Source: Homalodisca vitripennis (lineage: Eukaryota; Arthropoda; Insecta; Hemiptera; Cicadellidae). Taken from it: DNA of 64,000 nucleotides. Each line of letters begins with the position of its first letter. Within the stretch, counting starts at the first letter, position 1. Positions 11,616 to 24,232 of the stretch are shown here, in pieces. Made by a program: the position numbers and the translations under genes. The notes beneath the pieces are model-generated. The model made no database searches and was not told where the DNA came from. It worked only from the letters and a program-made list of their open reading frames with translations. The stretch spans positions 110,439,001-110,503,000 of the forward strand of contig NC_060214.1 in the NCBI RefSeq assembly GCF_021130785.1, given 5' to 3'.

Positions 11616-12693
11616 ATTTCTATTAAATATAAAAATATTGATATTTTAAAAGTTTAACAACAGTATTTATTATGCATCAAACACTTGACGTTAGTGTAAT
11701 GAAAGAAAACACAAATAAAAACTGGCAAAGTATTATAAAAAATAGTATTAGCGAAGATTTCAAAAGTTTTTGGATTTATATAACTCGACATCATAATCCA
11801 AATCAATACACTTTGCTTCTTCCAGCTATGCCCCTATAAAGCGTCTTGGAAAAGTGGACTTTTTAAAGCGCTTGTATGGAAGAACCATTTTTTTTTTTTT
11901 TTGCTTTGAAGTCGAATTGTGAGTAATATTGAGAATTCTATGAATTGTCGAATAGTATCTCCTAGTCAAGTCGAAGAAGCCAAAAAAATTATTGATAAAT
12001 ACAAAATTATTGGGAATAAAAAATGGCTGTACTTTCTAATCGGATCGATGAACAGAACGAAATTACAGTGAAAAAACGAAAATCTGTAAGTGAATTTCAT
12101 TGTAATACACTTAGGCTACTATCAAATTCCTGCTTAAAGGCATAATCTTCCTAGCTTTGCCCGATATGACTGAAGCAGTGTGGTACAGCTAGTTAACAAT
12201 GAAGGTATACAACCAATAGGTGAATTAATGACTAAAGGTGTCGTATATCGTAACTTTTCTGCTTCGGCAACGACAACTGCGGTATGCAAATATTCGAATC
12301 AGCCAACCAAAAACAAAACCGTTCCTCACGCGTCACTGCTTGTTCTGTCGACGTGTTGAGATAGTCACTGTTTAGCTATTCAAACAGCGACTACAAGTTA
12401 AAGCCCTATTATAAATGCAAACCCGGACCGCTAATATAGTATCGGATATAATTACAGAGCACAACAATGATGCACGGTGTAAGGTTCCACGGCTGTGGGG
12501 TCTTTACTGTCGATTGTGAGAAAATAGATTGTTACTTGTTGAAATAAATTATCGAGTGATAGATTAAATTTTTTATTTTTACGGTGTACGCCAGTTTAGA
12601 AAGATTTACGAAAATACCGTGGTACATTAATTAGAAATTTTAATTGTCAATAAGGCTAAGGTGAGTTTCTACCTGGTTAATTTTTTTTTAAAG
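11613..12693. other. Unassigned intergenic DNA
   Basis: No gene or repeat recognised. A T-run lies at 11889-11902. Confidence 0.5.
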
Positions 12694-12902
12694 ATCGATC
12701 CCATTTTAAGCCTTTATCTGTCCGTCCTCATGGGCCACTGGCCTGTGCGAGGATCTCATCAAACAGAACTAGGGGGAGAGTCGATATAGTACAAGATCGA
12801 TGGTACTGATAAAAATGCTTCGGCAACAGACAGGATTTGAACCTGCGCTATCTCTAATTCAGACCCAAAGTCCAACGTCTTAGACCGCCCACCCTGCACT
12901 CC
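12694..12902 (-). repeat. tRNA-derived SINE, copy 1
   Basis: Shares its full ~205-bp length with 20372-20577 and 26956-27167. Read on the minus strand, the element starts with a tRNA-like head and has a perfect B box, GGTTCAAATCC (12833-12843 on plus). Its body carries CTGTTTGATGAGATCC and CAGGCCAGTGGCCCATGAGG. The end is AT-richer, near CTTAAAATGGG. The A-box part is more worn than in the other copies. Confidence 0.8.
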
Positions 12903-12954
12903 CATTGACAGCAGATCCACTAGTACAAGGTTTCTTCAAAACTGTTGTATCACG

Positions 12955-13205
12955 TACATCTGGGCAACTCATTGGATGTCCAAGAGTGGCTCATAATTAA
13001 CAGCAAATGTCCAGATGTTGGGGTAAAAGGGTTGATCTTCAGGTTCAGTTCAACATGGATGTTGATGTGGAATGGGTGGGATTCTCTTAGTGCTAAAGGT
13101 TTTCGCATGCTAAACATGAAGGTGTCCTACCCCCTACCAGCATTGACTGAAGGATACTGGTAGAGCCAGCTTTCCCTTCTTCCGAGGTGGCATGACTGAT
13201 ATAAA
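12955..13205 (+). repeat. Dispersed repeat family X, copy 1
   Basis: Matches the reverse complement of 23375-23619 over about 250 bp at roughly 65% identity by eye. Shared blocks include ATCTGGGCAAC, TGGATGTCCA, AGAGTGGC or GAGCGGC, CAGCAAATG or CTGCAAATG, and CTTTCCCTT or CTTCCCTT. The class is not identified; no coding domain is recognised. Confidence 0.6.
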
Positions 13206-14829
13206 AAGCCCGCTCGCTACCCCTCTTCGTGGTAGATGTGACATAGGATCTCAACAGTTTGCAGATTCCCTATCCCTAACCCAATCGTTTTGAGCATCAT
13301 TTCAATCTGGAAACAAAAGTCCTCTTTGACTAAAAATCATTACTGAGAAGTGTATATTAGAACAACAATAATAAATTTATAATGGTAATAATCAATTATA
13401 ATACAAATAAATTGAACAATAAAAAGCCTAATGTCTAAATTAAAGCTGTGGTAAAGAAATTACCGTCGTGGATGCTTTGGAATAATCCGTGCAAGTTTGA
13501 GAAGATATGGGAAAGGAACTTCGATTTCCTTCTTTTTCAGCTCATAGTAATGCGATTGATATAGGCCTAATCTTTTAGCAGTTTCCATGGTCACAATCAA
13601 TCAGAAGGAAATGTTGGTCTGAAAGTTTTTGGGTATTAATTTCGTATTTGATACTCGCTCATTATTGCAATTTTGGATTATATTGAGAGCAATTTCAATA
13701 ATTTTGAATTATCTAAATAAATGGCTAGTTTTAAGGAACACAAAATTGCATGTTAATCAATTCTCATTTTTAGCTTGTCTCAAGTAAGGCTTCATTTTTG
13801 AGTGACCCATATTAGGACCTCAGGGCTGTTTTGGACACCTAGTTTTTAAGTTTTACTCGCCAAAATTGAGAGCAATGGTGCGGTATTGGGGAGCTTTCCT
13901 AAGAGCAAATAAAGTAATTTGGTCGGAAAAATTACATTTTCAATTGTTACGTTTCCAAAATCAGCTCCTCAACATAGATCTATCAAATACTGGATTTTGG
14001 TTCAAATTTGTATGATAAACAACCAAAGGATATTACAGTAGCGCCTTATTAACCGAACTCAAGAAAAAAACCGAAGAACGATTATCATAACAGTTTTTAA
14101 TGATCCAGTTTAGCCTTATATTGTAATTTATGTTTTGAACTAAAAAATTTATTGGTGACACACCATATGTATATCGTCAAATTAACAGGATTTGAATAAC
14201 CGTACACGTTTCACTGACTTTCACAAACTTTATCGGCTACATAATTACAACTATTTCTGTGACTGAAATTGTAAGGTCCTTGAGCCTTACCTTGATGTTA
14301 CGTCATCTTGTCTAAGTATTCTGCTAAAGGTATCCTAATATACTGGGAATTGTTCACGCTTATTCCCAAATATCAATATAAATCAACGCACAAATCAAGT
14401 CTAGAAGGCAGCCACCTTTTGAAATATTACTTAGAATTATCAAGTACCTTGTTTAAATTTTAATACTCATAAAAATGTTGATATGGTGTTCACTTGATTT
14501 GTTGTTACAGAGTGACAATATTTAAAAAAAATCCTAACACTGAAATTTACCAAGTGGCGTGGAAGTACTTGTTAGCGAATAAATTTTAAAATCTAATAGA
14601 ATACACAAGAATGAAATATGACAGTTCTTAACGTTTGGAAGTTATATAACAAATATAATAAGTAGTGGCTATATCAGACAAGACAAGAAGAAAGTAAGTT
14701 TTTTATATTTGTATGAATGAATGACGTAATAAATCTTGTTAAACTCAATAACTACCGATTCAATAAAGTTGTCACGTTTATATAAACACGTATGTTTCAA
14801 TGTGAAACTCAATTATCCCGGGAAAGAAT
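13206..14829. other. AT-rich intergenic DNA
   Basis: No gene or repeat recognised. Confidence 0.5.
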
Positions 14830-15284
14830 TATATGGAGCCTATTAAACTGATCAAGACAAATCGCCTTAATCAATTAACTCGCTGCCTTTTATGGAGAAT
14901 TTATTCAGCGGGGAAAATGGAAAGGCGGCAAACCGGCCTACTCAGACTCATAAAAGTTAACGCGAAATACGAGACGTTTGTTCAGGCGGGCGTATATCCC
15001 GCGTGTAGCCCACGGACGGACGGCCGGACGCACACGCGGGCGAGTAAATCCATCATAAGAGGGCACGAGGTTCGGGTCCGCGTTGAAAGTTATAGTTGCA
15101 GGCTCACTCGCAAGGAGCGACAGTATCGATTGAGGGGCGAAGGAGGGGAGACGATAAGAGACCGTTTAAGTGTCGGGTAAAAATAGTGGGCATGTTCCCC
15201 TATTACGGGGGACGCTGTGATTGGGCGGTGCGCGATAGGCCACGCCCCCCGCAGTGGAGGGGGTGCCGGCCAGTTATGGCAGAG
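14830..15284 (+). promoter_or_regulatory. GC-rich proximal promoter region
   Basis: Base composition changes sharply from the AT-rich surroundings. The segment carries an inverted CCAAT (ATTGG) beside GGGCGG at about 15220-15227 and GCCACGCCC (Sp/KLF-type GC box) at 15239-15247. It ends at the core promoter. An open frame through 14833-15180 is probably fortuitous because it ends upstream of the start site and shows no domain. Confidence 0.6.
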
Positions 15285-15318
15285 TCAGTGTGTATCAGAC
15301 TCTCGAGCGGAATGGACC
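15285..15318 (+). promoter_or_regulatory. Inr + MTE + DPE core promoter, predicted start at 15287
   Basis: TCAGT at 15285-15289 matches the arthropod initiator with A(+1) at 15287. CGAGCGGAAT at 15304-15313 falls exactly at +18 to +27 and matches the MTE consensus CSARCSSAAC at 9 of 10 positions. GGACC at 15314-15318 falls exactly at +28 to +32 and matches the DPE consensus RGWYV. No TATA box lies about 30 bp upstream, as usual for DPE promoters. Three motifs in exact register make this a strong call. Such promoters are typical of regulated developmental genes, which is family knowledge and not shown here. Confidence 0.8.
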
Positions 15319-15434
15319 TACTGTGTGTGCGTTGACCGGTATCAGGATAGAATAGGATGTTAACGGACGTGAACCCGGTGACCAGGGTGGCAGGGCCACT
15401 CTACAGCACTCATCAGTTGCCTATCAACAAATCT
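15287..15434 (+). CDS. Probable first exon of an unidentified gene (5'UTR plus N-terminal codons)
   Basis: The exon runs from the predicted start (15287) to a strong splice donor, GTGAGT, at 15435-15440. The first ATG (15312) opens only a 7-codon upstream frame (M-D-L-L-C-V-R-stop). The next ATG, at 15357 with A at -3, stays open for exactly 26 codons to the donor (phase 0) and begins M-L-T-D-V-N-P-V-T-R. The peptide was not recognised and no second exon could be identified, so both the coding assignment and the gene's identity are open. If the gene continues rightwards with a long first intron, the islands downstream and the malate dehydrogenase pair would lie inside it. Support comes from the promoter motifs and donor alone. 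Confidence 0.45.
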
Positions 15435-15440
15435 GTGAGT

Positions 15441-17255
15441 TTAAAAATCATATTATACATATAATAATTTTTCAAAATTATTTAGCCTGAATTGGTTGTT
15501 TCCTCAAAAAATTAAATTGAAATAAAAATACATGACAAGGAATTCTAAAACTTATATTTTTTTGATAACTGTATATTTGATTCACTTCTATGAAATAGTT
15601 AAATATTATAAATGGGATTTCAATTGATTAAAGTAATAGTTACTAATTTAATGATAAAAATTAGTAAATTATGTTCCCGGAAAACCTACAGTACTTATAA
15701 CTCAATAAAAGAATTATTCGTTTTTAGAAAGGCTAGCATTTATTTTAATTATGTACCTAATATTATACACTATTAGCCTGTTTTATTAAGAAATATTACA
15801 TTTTGGATGTTATTGCTGATTTTTGTTGTAATCTGAAATATTATAGATATTTTTAATGTGATATGAAGTGTTAAGTAACTACATCTTAATTTTTACGTCC
15901 ATCTCCCAGTAGTTAATTTTACCAAATTGACACAACCACCATACCTTTAACTGGATTAGCGTTATACCTTATCACATCTTATTTTCTCTTTTAAGACCTG
16001 GCGTAGCTATTTTAAGTATGATATATATATATAACATAACCATACGCAACTTATTATTATATTACATTATATTATATACTTATATTATATCTGGAGCTTA
16101 TCTGAAGAACAGGGAGGATTAAAATAGTTTCCTCCTCTTTGGAGTATTCAATCCCTATTTTTATTGTACATTAAAAAATGAATTCATTAAAGATCTATGC
16201 CAGATACTGAGGTGGCTTATTTATATTATTATTAGATCCATACTTAGACAATTATCTAGGGTTGTCTATATTTATATAAAATAGAATATAATATTTTTTA
16301 TTGTTTCCGGAAAAGGCTCACAGTAAAAATGTTTACCTACATGTCAACTTTATTTCTGTAAGACATTGTATTAAAGTTATAATTTACCTATAACAACAAT
16401 AAATAACATGAAGGAACCGTAAATTGTGTAAAATCCGTGAATTCTTTGAGAGTGTCATTTTCTCCAAGTTTAGTTTCATTTATTTATAACATGCGGTACT
16501 TAGGTCTATGTAACAAAACCGATAAGAAGTTGCGTTAAATATTAGGCATTGTATTGAAGTAGAAATCGTTATATTTTAAAATTAATTCATAAATAACAAC
16601 AATTTAACATATTTATTGGAGACGATAGATTGAATTCTATAGAAAATCCTTTTTTTATATAGTAAGTTATCATAAATCAATAAAGCGTTATTTTCTAAAT
16701 TTAATCATATTAAATTTTGACACTCTGTTGTAGTAATCGATTACATCAGAGTGACCCACACTGTAATAATCACACTGTGAGAATGAAGTACGAATTTTGA
16801 TTTCCAAAATATTTGTATTTTGCAAAAATAGCAATGCGAACCACGCTTTGCGATTTTCTGTGAAAACTGTGTGTGTGTGTGAAAACTCTTAAATTTAAGA
16901 TTTCTTTTTTTATTTTTAAAACCTCTGCAAAAAACCTCTGCCAACTAATTATAAACTAAACCTCAGAATGTACCTCTTTATAAACCATTCCTTCAAAGCA
17001 AGAAACGTCATTTTTTGTACTGATGAACTATCCGATACTTTGATTCCTGATGATTTCTGTCATACAGGAAAAATAATTTTTAATTTATGACTTGAAATGA
17101 TGTAAATATGAAGTTGTAAAGTTGTTGATTATGAAGTCATAGATTGCATCGTTATAGATGCATTAGGCAAATTTGTTATAGGTGATAACAATTGTTGAGT
17201 TTCATTATTTCATTGTCTAGTTAGAGTTAAGTTGAGGATTGATTCTTCCTTGTTT
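15441..17255. other. AT-rich DNA, probable intron
   Basis: No gene or repeat recognised. Composition drops to AT-rich immediately after the donor at 15435. Confidence 0.45.
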
Positions 17256-17995
17256 AGGAATGACATTCACAACTACTACACCAGATACAGAGATTTACTT
17301 GATTTACCTCATGTTAGGCTTAGCAAGACACAAAACTCTTATTCTTACGTAGGCTGAAATATGTTCAACAAACTTCCTAGAAATGCTTGTGATATTGATT
17401 TTAAATGTTTTGAAATAAAATTGTACAGCTGGCTACTGAGGAATTCTTTTTACAGTGTAAATGAGTTTTTAGATCTTTCAACCATTGACATTAGCTTTAA
17501 TTGATGACCTTGCCTTATCTGTGATATTACTGTTTTAAAAATTTTGAATGTTTTGTATATAATGGAATTTTTACTTTTATTAATTGATGACCTTGCCTTA
17601 TTTGACATATTAATTAACTATTTTGAATTCTGTGTATATAAAGGATCTTTTAAATGTATGTTTTTACTTTTTATTATCATTGTGCATTACCTTAAATGGA
17701 ATTTTAGGTCTTAATTAGTTTTGTCCATCAAATATTGACTAACTTCAATTGTTGTACTCCGCTTTATCTATGCTCCCATTTGTTAATTGTTAGTTTTAAT
17801 TTTATGTGAAGAATTGATTTCATTACTTGAACTCTATTTTAACTATAAGTGAAGATGTATCTATAAAGACATAAGTAGTATTAACTATTATTTGTTGTGT
17901 AATGCCTTGTGGCAACTTGACGTCAACTGTATGAGTTACCAACTTGTTTTTTGTTGTAATAAAGACTTTGACTTTGACTTTGACTTTGTTGACAG
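17256..17995 (+). mobile_element. LINE 3' fragment (non-LTR retrotransposon)
   Basis: The frame 17256-17504 reads like the end of a LINE reverse transcriptase ORF. It has N-Y-Y-T-R near its start, then D-L-P-H-V-R-L-S-K-T, N-K-L-P-R-N and S-F-Y-S-V-N-E-F-L, and stops at TGA 17502-17504. One internal TGA follows S-Y-V-G. The roughly 490-bp 3' untranslated region repeats AATTGATGACCTTGCCTTAT twice (about 17499 and 17580). It ends with AATAAAGA and four TTTGAC-type hexamers (17964-17993), the short tandem tail typical of several LINE clades. The element is 5'-truncated and inactive. The clade (Jockey or CR1-like) is a guess. Confidence 0.75.
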
Positions 17996-19200
17996 AGTCT
18001 CCCAGATTGACCAGTTAAGTTGAAAAGGCTGTCCAATAAACTACATTAAATAATTGTGCAATTAAAAATAAATTTCTGAATTTTACTTTAAGCAACAGAG
18101 AGTGTGACAGTAGTGTTAGATGAGTATTGCACCAGATCTTACAGTACTTATAACAAATTTAATGTCAATATTTGTGTACGCTATACTTATTTTCAAATAG
18201 TTCTAATTGCAATATTTTCTTTCAAATTAAAGAGTAAAATCGTTAAACTATAGGATAGTTGTAAATCTTTAGTTGTTTTCTTATAGGCCTATATCAACAG
18301 TAAAATAATTTGTTTTGGCTGTAGGATTATAAAGTAAATAAGTATCGATCATTTGAAATCATAGTACTGTTCAACTTAATATGAGACGTCATAAATGAAC
18401 AATCACTTAATTTTGCAGCTAAATATAGATTGCGTAATACTGAAGAGTTCTAACCACCGTATTGGACGTATATCGGCAAAATGATGTTATGCCTGTTTAC
18501 TACTTTTTCTATTCATTTTGAAAATGCAATATGTACTTAAACCATCAAAAGCAGTAAATGTTTATGATTATGTTTTAATGGTGTCCCCAACATAGAAATA
18601 TTCATTTTAAAGTTCTTAGATATGGTTATAAAAAATTGGTTCAAATCTAAATAAATCGCTCTATATTTTATGTTTTTAAATATGAATTTAATATTACATA
18701 AACTACTTTATGTATGAGTTCTCTAATAATGATGTAATTCCTCTTGTGCAAATTGAAGGATTGGTCAAATCTACGGATAAACCTTTAATCAACATTTATA
18801 AAATATTTCAACAGAAAGCCCTAAGGCCTGAATTTACAAGTTCGAATACCTATTATTGCAATTGTAACGAATTTGATTTTATATGACGTGCAAGTACAAA
18901 GTTATTTTGGCACTTGTGGAGTAGGAGGAGCTGTTTGAAATATAGTTAAATTCCTTCCTTTCTTAAGATTCTTAGAAATAAATTGCATTAAAATTTGTAT
19001 TGTTCTCTTTGGAGGGAACAATTAAAATTACAGTTCGGTATTTGGACTTACCCCAAATTCTCTTGTTATACTCGGATTTCACCTTGATTATCCAAAATAA
19101 TTTGGTAAGAAAGGTTTGTGAAGATATTTAGTTTAAAATAGGCTATAGAATGTCCACATACACACACAAGCACATGTGTACGCTCTGTGTTTTAATTATT
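17996..19200. other. AT-rich intergenic or intronic DNA
   Basis: No gene or repeat recognised. Confidence 0.5.
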
Positions 19201-19440
19201 ATCACGTATGTTTCTTCCTGGAACCTTTTTTCCCGGACAAATCAAAGGATAGCCCGCGCCAACCCCAGTCCTGCGGGGAAATGCGCCCCAGTTTTTGCGG
19301 TCATCATCAGCAGGGGGCATTTCCAATTTAGTCTTGATGTCAAGCAATTAGTAACCGAACACATTAGGCCGCTCCGTCAATGGACTTCGGCCGCAAGACA
19401 AACATTCTAAACCCTCATTTGCCTTATCCATCACCGCACT
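19200..19440. promoter_or_regulatory. GC-richer island, possible cis-regulatory element
   Basis: About 240 bp of balanced, non-repetitive sequence in AT-rich surroundings, with inverted GCGGGGAAATGCGCCCC-type symmetry near 19273-19290 and AGCAATTAGTAACC near 19345. No coding domain was found in its 86-codon open frame. The regulatory role is inferred only from composition. Confidence 0.3.
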
Positions 19441-20371
19441 TGACAGGTCCTTTGCAGAAATAATTAACAAGAAGATATATACATATCCATCTTACTATCC
19501 TGAACTTCTACTACAATATGTGCATTGATGACAGCGTGATTGTTCAGTTTACTCCCATTTCTTTCAATGTCACCCAACTGTAAAATTATAGACCTATGTT
19601 ACTCTTACTACTAATTTGAGTAAAATTGTAAAATTTTGAAATTAATTATTTATAAATATAATATTCAACCATTAACAAGTTGCTGAGAGAACATGTTCAT
19701 AATAAATTTTGAATTATTCATGTTGGTACAAAAAAGAATCAATCAGGCATTCTAAAAACGAAAAGAATATTTTGGCATGCGATAAAAGTTCCCACCATTA
19801 ACAACAAATCGCAACTATGATTTGTAACTGCGTTGTACAAAAATGTGTTAGTATTACAACGGGACTCTACAACAGTTCGAGTTACGGTAGCTTTTACAAT
19901 TTCAAAAATCAAACACAATTTAATTGCATAATAACACCTTATGTTTCACAAAACAAGGAAAGTTTTTATTTAATTACATGGGTTTTTACTATTAACAGAA
20001 CGTCATTCCTGTCACCATTAAGTAGATATGTATACAATAAATTACTTCCTCGTGTAGCTACTAAGTGCTTTGAAATTTATCATATACTAACTGCAAGCTT
20101 ATTATGTAACTAACGCGTAACTAACTGATATATTACTACTTATGGGTAATTACTAAATTACTAATGCAACTTGAAGATAAAAGCGACCTTCCAGTGTGGC
20201 TTAATGATTGGGATTCACATTTACTCTAAAGAGTCGATGCCTGGGACGGTCACACACATAAAAAAAATAATTTCTTTCAAAACACGTTATGAATCTAGAA
20301 AAGTGTGAAGGTAATTTACGTTACAGGTTTCTGACCCATGTATCTCAAACACATAGGGGTAATTTTTAGAA
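19441..20371. other. AT-rich DNA
   Basis: A 98-codon open frame at 19817-20113 shows no recognisable domain and has AT-driven codon use, so it is not called. Nothing else seen. Confidence 0.45.
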
Positions 20372-20577
20372 GCCCCTTTTAAGCCTTATTCTGCCCATCC
20401 TCATGGGCCACTGGCCTGTGCGAGGATCTTATCAAACAGTATAAGGGGGAGAGTTGATACAGTACCATTTCGATTGCAGTGATAAAAAGTGCAACGGTCA
20501 CGGACAGGATTTGAACCTGCGCTATCTCTAACTCAGACTCAAAGTCCTACTCTTAGACAGCTTTGCCATCGGCACTC
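20372..20577 (-). repeat. tRNA-derived SINE, copy 2
   Basis: The best-preserved tRNA head of the family. On the minus strand TGGCAAAGCTGT fits the RNA polymerase III A box at 11 of 12 positions, and GGTTCAAATCC (20507-20517 on plus) is a perfect B box. The body is shared with 12694-12902 and 26956-27167. Confidence 0.85.
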
Positions 20578-20990
20578 CTAGTTTTATGTAATCTAGTATT
20601 TTCAATATATTTAATAAAATCTGTGAATGGTACAAAACATTTATCAGAATTCCATTGGTGTAAAAGCCGAGAAACGAACTATATTTTTTGGGGACACAAT
20701 TTTCAAAAGTTTTTGCAAAATTTTGGAATTTTACGTATCTGAAACACAATAGGTTTTCTTATTCTGTTAAGACCTTGGTTTACAAAAAAATGAAAAAAAA
20801 ATGATTGTTTTTTAATTTACTAATACAAACTGTAAGTAAATCTATCACGGTGTACTGTAGCCATTCTACGAAAAAACTATTTCAGTCATCAATACAAATA
20901 TAAAATTTACCTTTTAAAAAAACCTTCGCACATCGTGTGCATAAAACTCAATAATTACTGAAAGCAATCGCCAGTAATCACACGGTTTTC
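20578..20990. other. AT-rich DNA
   Basis: No gene or repeat recognised. Confidence 0.5.
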
Positions 20991-21210
20991 GTTTCACAGC
21001 GGTCGATCCACCGCCCGCATGCGGTGGCCGTATGATTACATAGTTTCCACCACCGGGGTCGAATTAAGCAGGGCAGGGAATATTTCACTTAGCAGGTTGT
21101 GTTGTGGCCAGCCTGGTCTGGTTAGTAACACAGCTGATTTACGGAACTTTGTTTACCAACTGCCGCCGGCCAGCTGATAATAACAGACTCAAGGTTTACG
21201 ACCTATGTTG
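20991..21210. promoter_or_regulatory. GC-richer island with E-boxes, possible cis-regulatory element
   Basis: Non-repetitive, balanced-composition segment with CAGCTG E-boxes in ACACAGCTGATT and GGCCAGCTGATAAT; the second is fused to a GATAA core. Inferred from composition and motifs only. Confidence 0.3.
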
Positions 21211-21926
21211 ACACTACATATTATCATAATACTAATGCTCCACACACACTTTACCACTAATTTCTGATCTTTACAATAGTAATTTATTTTAAATTTACGA
21301 CCGGCCAATGCGACGGGGCTGGTTTAAACGTTTAAACGACAAATTTTAGGCGGGATTTGTTGAATTTGCTAGAGGACCAATTAGGTTTAGATTTTCACTG
21401 AGTTTTAATTGAGCCAACGACTACTTACATTTACAATATAGCCTACTTACTCAGTCTTTATGAACTCCCCCAATCACTGCATAAAATATACAATTACTAC
21501 CATTATAGTATCTTTACTAGCAACCATATATATTTCCATGTGGTTGCAATCATCTGGTAGTGTAACAGTTAGGCTAAACGTCTCTTTTGTAAAGTTAGAA
21601 TTTACTAGGAAAATCTTCAAAGTAGTGGGGAGAAATAAAACCAATTATAATCGCATTATTCCTAATTGCCTTCATTTCCTTAATCTGCAGGAATATTAAA
21701 ATGCCAAACTTCGAGGTAATAAGCCCAAGGTAAATTTATACATTAAAAGACTGTGAGGGCTGATATGCTTTAAGAAGACTAATGTGAGCGATTTCACGTT
21801 GTTTTTGTCGCAGCCCAAAATCTCCTGACATGTTCTTGGAATTAGCCCCTCCAGGCTGCTCTGTCACCTGCCCCAGCCACCTGATCGCCACGGGATAAGC
21901 CACGCTCAATTTGGCGATACTTGTCA

Positions 21927-22536
21927 GTCGGTTGACGCGGTGTCCCTCAGGGGTCGGTTTTAGAGCCGCTGCTCTTTCTTTCCTATTCGTCTGCTATTCT
22001 TGAGGTCACTTTTCTTCTTTAGGAATTTGTTTGCACTTGTTCTTGTGTCCTTGTTTTTTCTACAGTGTCAATTGAATGGAGTTATTATCAGTGTACTATT
22101 TAATTTTTTAAACACTGCATACATTGTACTGTACAGATCAAATGCATTGATAACTTTATTGATGAAACCTCATTTCAATCATATTAATTGCTGAGACATT
22201 ATGATTTGCTGAAGCTGAGAAGGTACAATATATATAAATCGTATTTTCATCGGTCGATGCGGTATCTCTCAGGGGTCGGTTTTAGAGCCGCTGCTCTTTC
22301 TTTCCGATTCGTCGGCTATGATATCACTATTCTTCTCTAGGAATCTTCTTGTTTTTTCTAAAGTGTCAGTTTAATGGAGTTATTATCAGTGTTCTATTTA
22401 CATTTTTAAACTATGTAGATCAAATTCACTGTTAACTTTATTGATATAACTTGATTTCAACTATATTTATTTTGCTAAGGCATTATAATTTCCTGAAGCT
22501 GAGAAGGTCATCGTAATAAATCGTCTTTTAATCAAA
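21927..22536. repeat. Two direct copies of a ~310-bp sequence
   Basis: The block CTCAGGGGTCGGTTTTAGAG followed by CCGCTGCTCTTTCTTTCC occurs at about 21947 and again at about 22268. Both are followed by TTGTTTTTTCTA, ATGGAGTTATTATCAGTGT and GCTGAAGCTGAGAAGGT in the same order. The second copy is shorter through small deletions. Confidence 0.85.
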
Positions 22537-22689
22537 GAAGTAAATTTGGTAACCTTGTTAGCATGGATTAAATGTGAAATATCGTGTTGTAATGTATAAG
22601 ACCCTGAGCATTTTTACTGGTGAGTGCTAGGAAGTAGTGTAAAAAAGTCATCGTTGGTTCTTTCGAATAGTTTGAAAAAGAAAGATCCA

Positions 22690-22935
22690 AGATATCAGAA
22701 TTAGGTCAACCTAGAGAAGATCCGAAGGATGGGGGCCACATGGGGTGGACGAACGGATCTAGGCTAGTTACACGACACGTGTTTCGGCGGCCTCAAAGCG
22801 CGGCCTCGGCCCCCCGCCGCTCGCATAAGTTCCAGGACCTTTTTTGCCAGCCGGGAATAGAACCGTGTGTATAAGCGTCAAACTCTTCGGACGACTGACT
22901 CGACGCGCTCTAGCGCCGCTCTGCTGTCCTTAATA
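22690..22935 (-). repeat. GC-rich segment with the 3' half of a hammerhead-like retroelement end
   Basis: On the minus strand a GAGGCC...GGCC stem is followed by GAAACACGTGTC (22784-22795 on plus). That is a GAAA box, a palindromic ACACGTGT stem III and the canonical GTC cleavage triplet. The CTGATGA box expected upstream is missing or mutated. It is interpreted as a decayed Penelope-type element end. The rest of the GC-rich segment is unassigned. Confidence 0.4.
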
Positions 22936-23374
22936 AGGTGTAGGCCCTACTAAAAATGAGAAATGTTTATGGGTTCTTCAAACTGTTCGGCGTCTTCACA
23001 GGCCCTGTGTCGTTTATAGGCTGTGTCCTCCGAATATTTGCATGATTATATCATTTCAGGCCCACATCAACGCAGGAAGCATTTAACGGCCTCAAGGCAG
23101 GAGACGGCGTTCGGGCGTGATTTATTCCACTTAAATAAATACCTAGTTTCAACAATGTCTTGTTGAAATAAAATCTTGTTGTTTATGGATCAATAATATT
23201 ATTTGATTACTTTTTCCCTTAGATCAAGAAGCATATAAATTGCACCTAGTCTTATAAGGACCTTTGCGCTGCTTTCGGAGTGACAGGGTATTTTGGATAG
23301 GTAAGGAGGTAGGGGCCACCTTCTGCCGAAATCCATGAGGAAAAATTTAGGGAACTAATAATTTCAAGTCATGT

Positions 23375-23619
23375 CCCCTAGGAATAAGGGAAGCCAGCAC
23401 TGAACTAGCCTCTCCAGTTAAAACAATTAGGGGGTGGCACACCATTACTGTTTAGGCTAGCAAGAACCTTTGACACTTGGGGAACGAACCCCACCAACTC
23501 CAACAGTCATCTCTCGCAGTAGACTAGACCTATCGAATTACCATTGCACCCCAGAATCTCGGCATTTGCAGTTAGTGATGTGCCGCTCCTGGACATCCAT
23601 AAGGTTGCCCAGATTTAAG
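23375..23619 (-). repeat. Dispersed repeat family X, copy 2
   Basis: The reverse complement matches 12955-13205 in order along its length, with the blocks listed for copy 1. The element class is unknown. Confidence 0.6.
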
Positions 23620-24226
23620 TAACTTCTCGGTTTTTTTACTGTGCCCAGTGTGTATTCAAATGGAAGTGGAAGACCGGAGTGATCCGTACTGGATATTTAA
23701 TTAGTTTAATTTTCCTATTATATACCAATGCATACAGTTAACATACTAAAATGTAAATATGTACCCCTACCCTAGTGTATCACCAAAACTATGAACATAT
23801 TTACAAATTTTAGCACCGTTCTTTTGATATCCATTTTTTTACCGAATTGTTCCCAAAACCTTTGAAATTTCTCGATGTATGATACAATAGATCTCACCAT
23901 GGGCTACGGTGTACCAACTTGAGTTCTCGTTACAAAAGGAGGGACCAAAACTGCTTGCGTTAATCAGCCAATCACATCAACGTAATAATTTTGTTTTATA
24001 CCCCAATATGAGAAACTAACTTACTAACTTAATTGCTCCAGTACCATGTCATTAGGTTCTTCTTAACGAAAGTTCCAAAAAATGTAGTTTATGAAAATTA
24101 TTCGGCCACTTCAGCAGTCAAACTAATCTAAACCGTACTAAAATATTCAATAGAATATCACGACTGAAGATTTGTCTTACATAACTAATATACGGCTTAA
24201 AACTATCTTATTAAAATTTGAACAAA

Positions 24227-24232
24227 TTTATT
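24227..24232 (-). terminator. Candidate polyadenylation signal of malate dehydrogenase copy 1
   Basis: AATAAA on the minus strand, about 120 nt past the stop codon. The equivalent region of the other copy has AATAAA at 31587-31592. Confidence 0.5.

Noticed and set aside
14833..15180. 115-codon open frame just upstream of the core promoter
   Set aside because: It ends before the predicted start site, lies in GC-rich DNA where stops are rare, and shows no domain.
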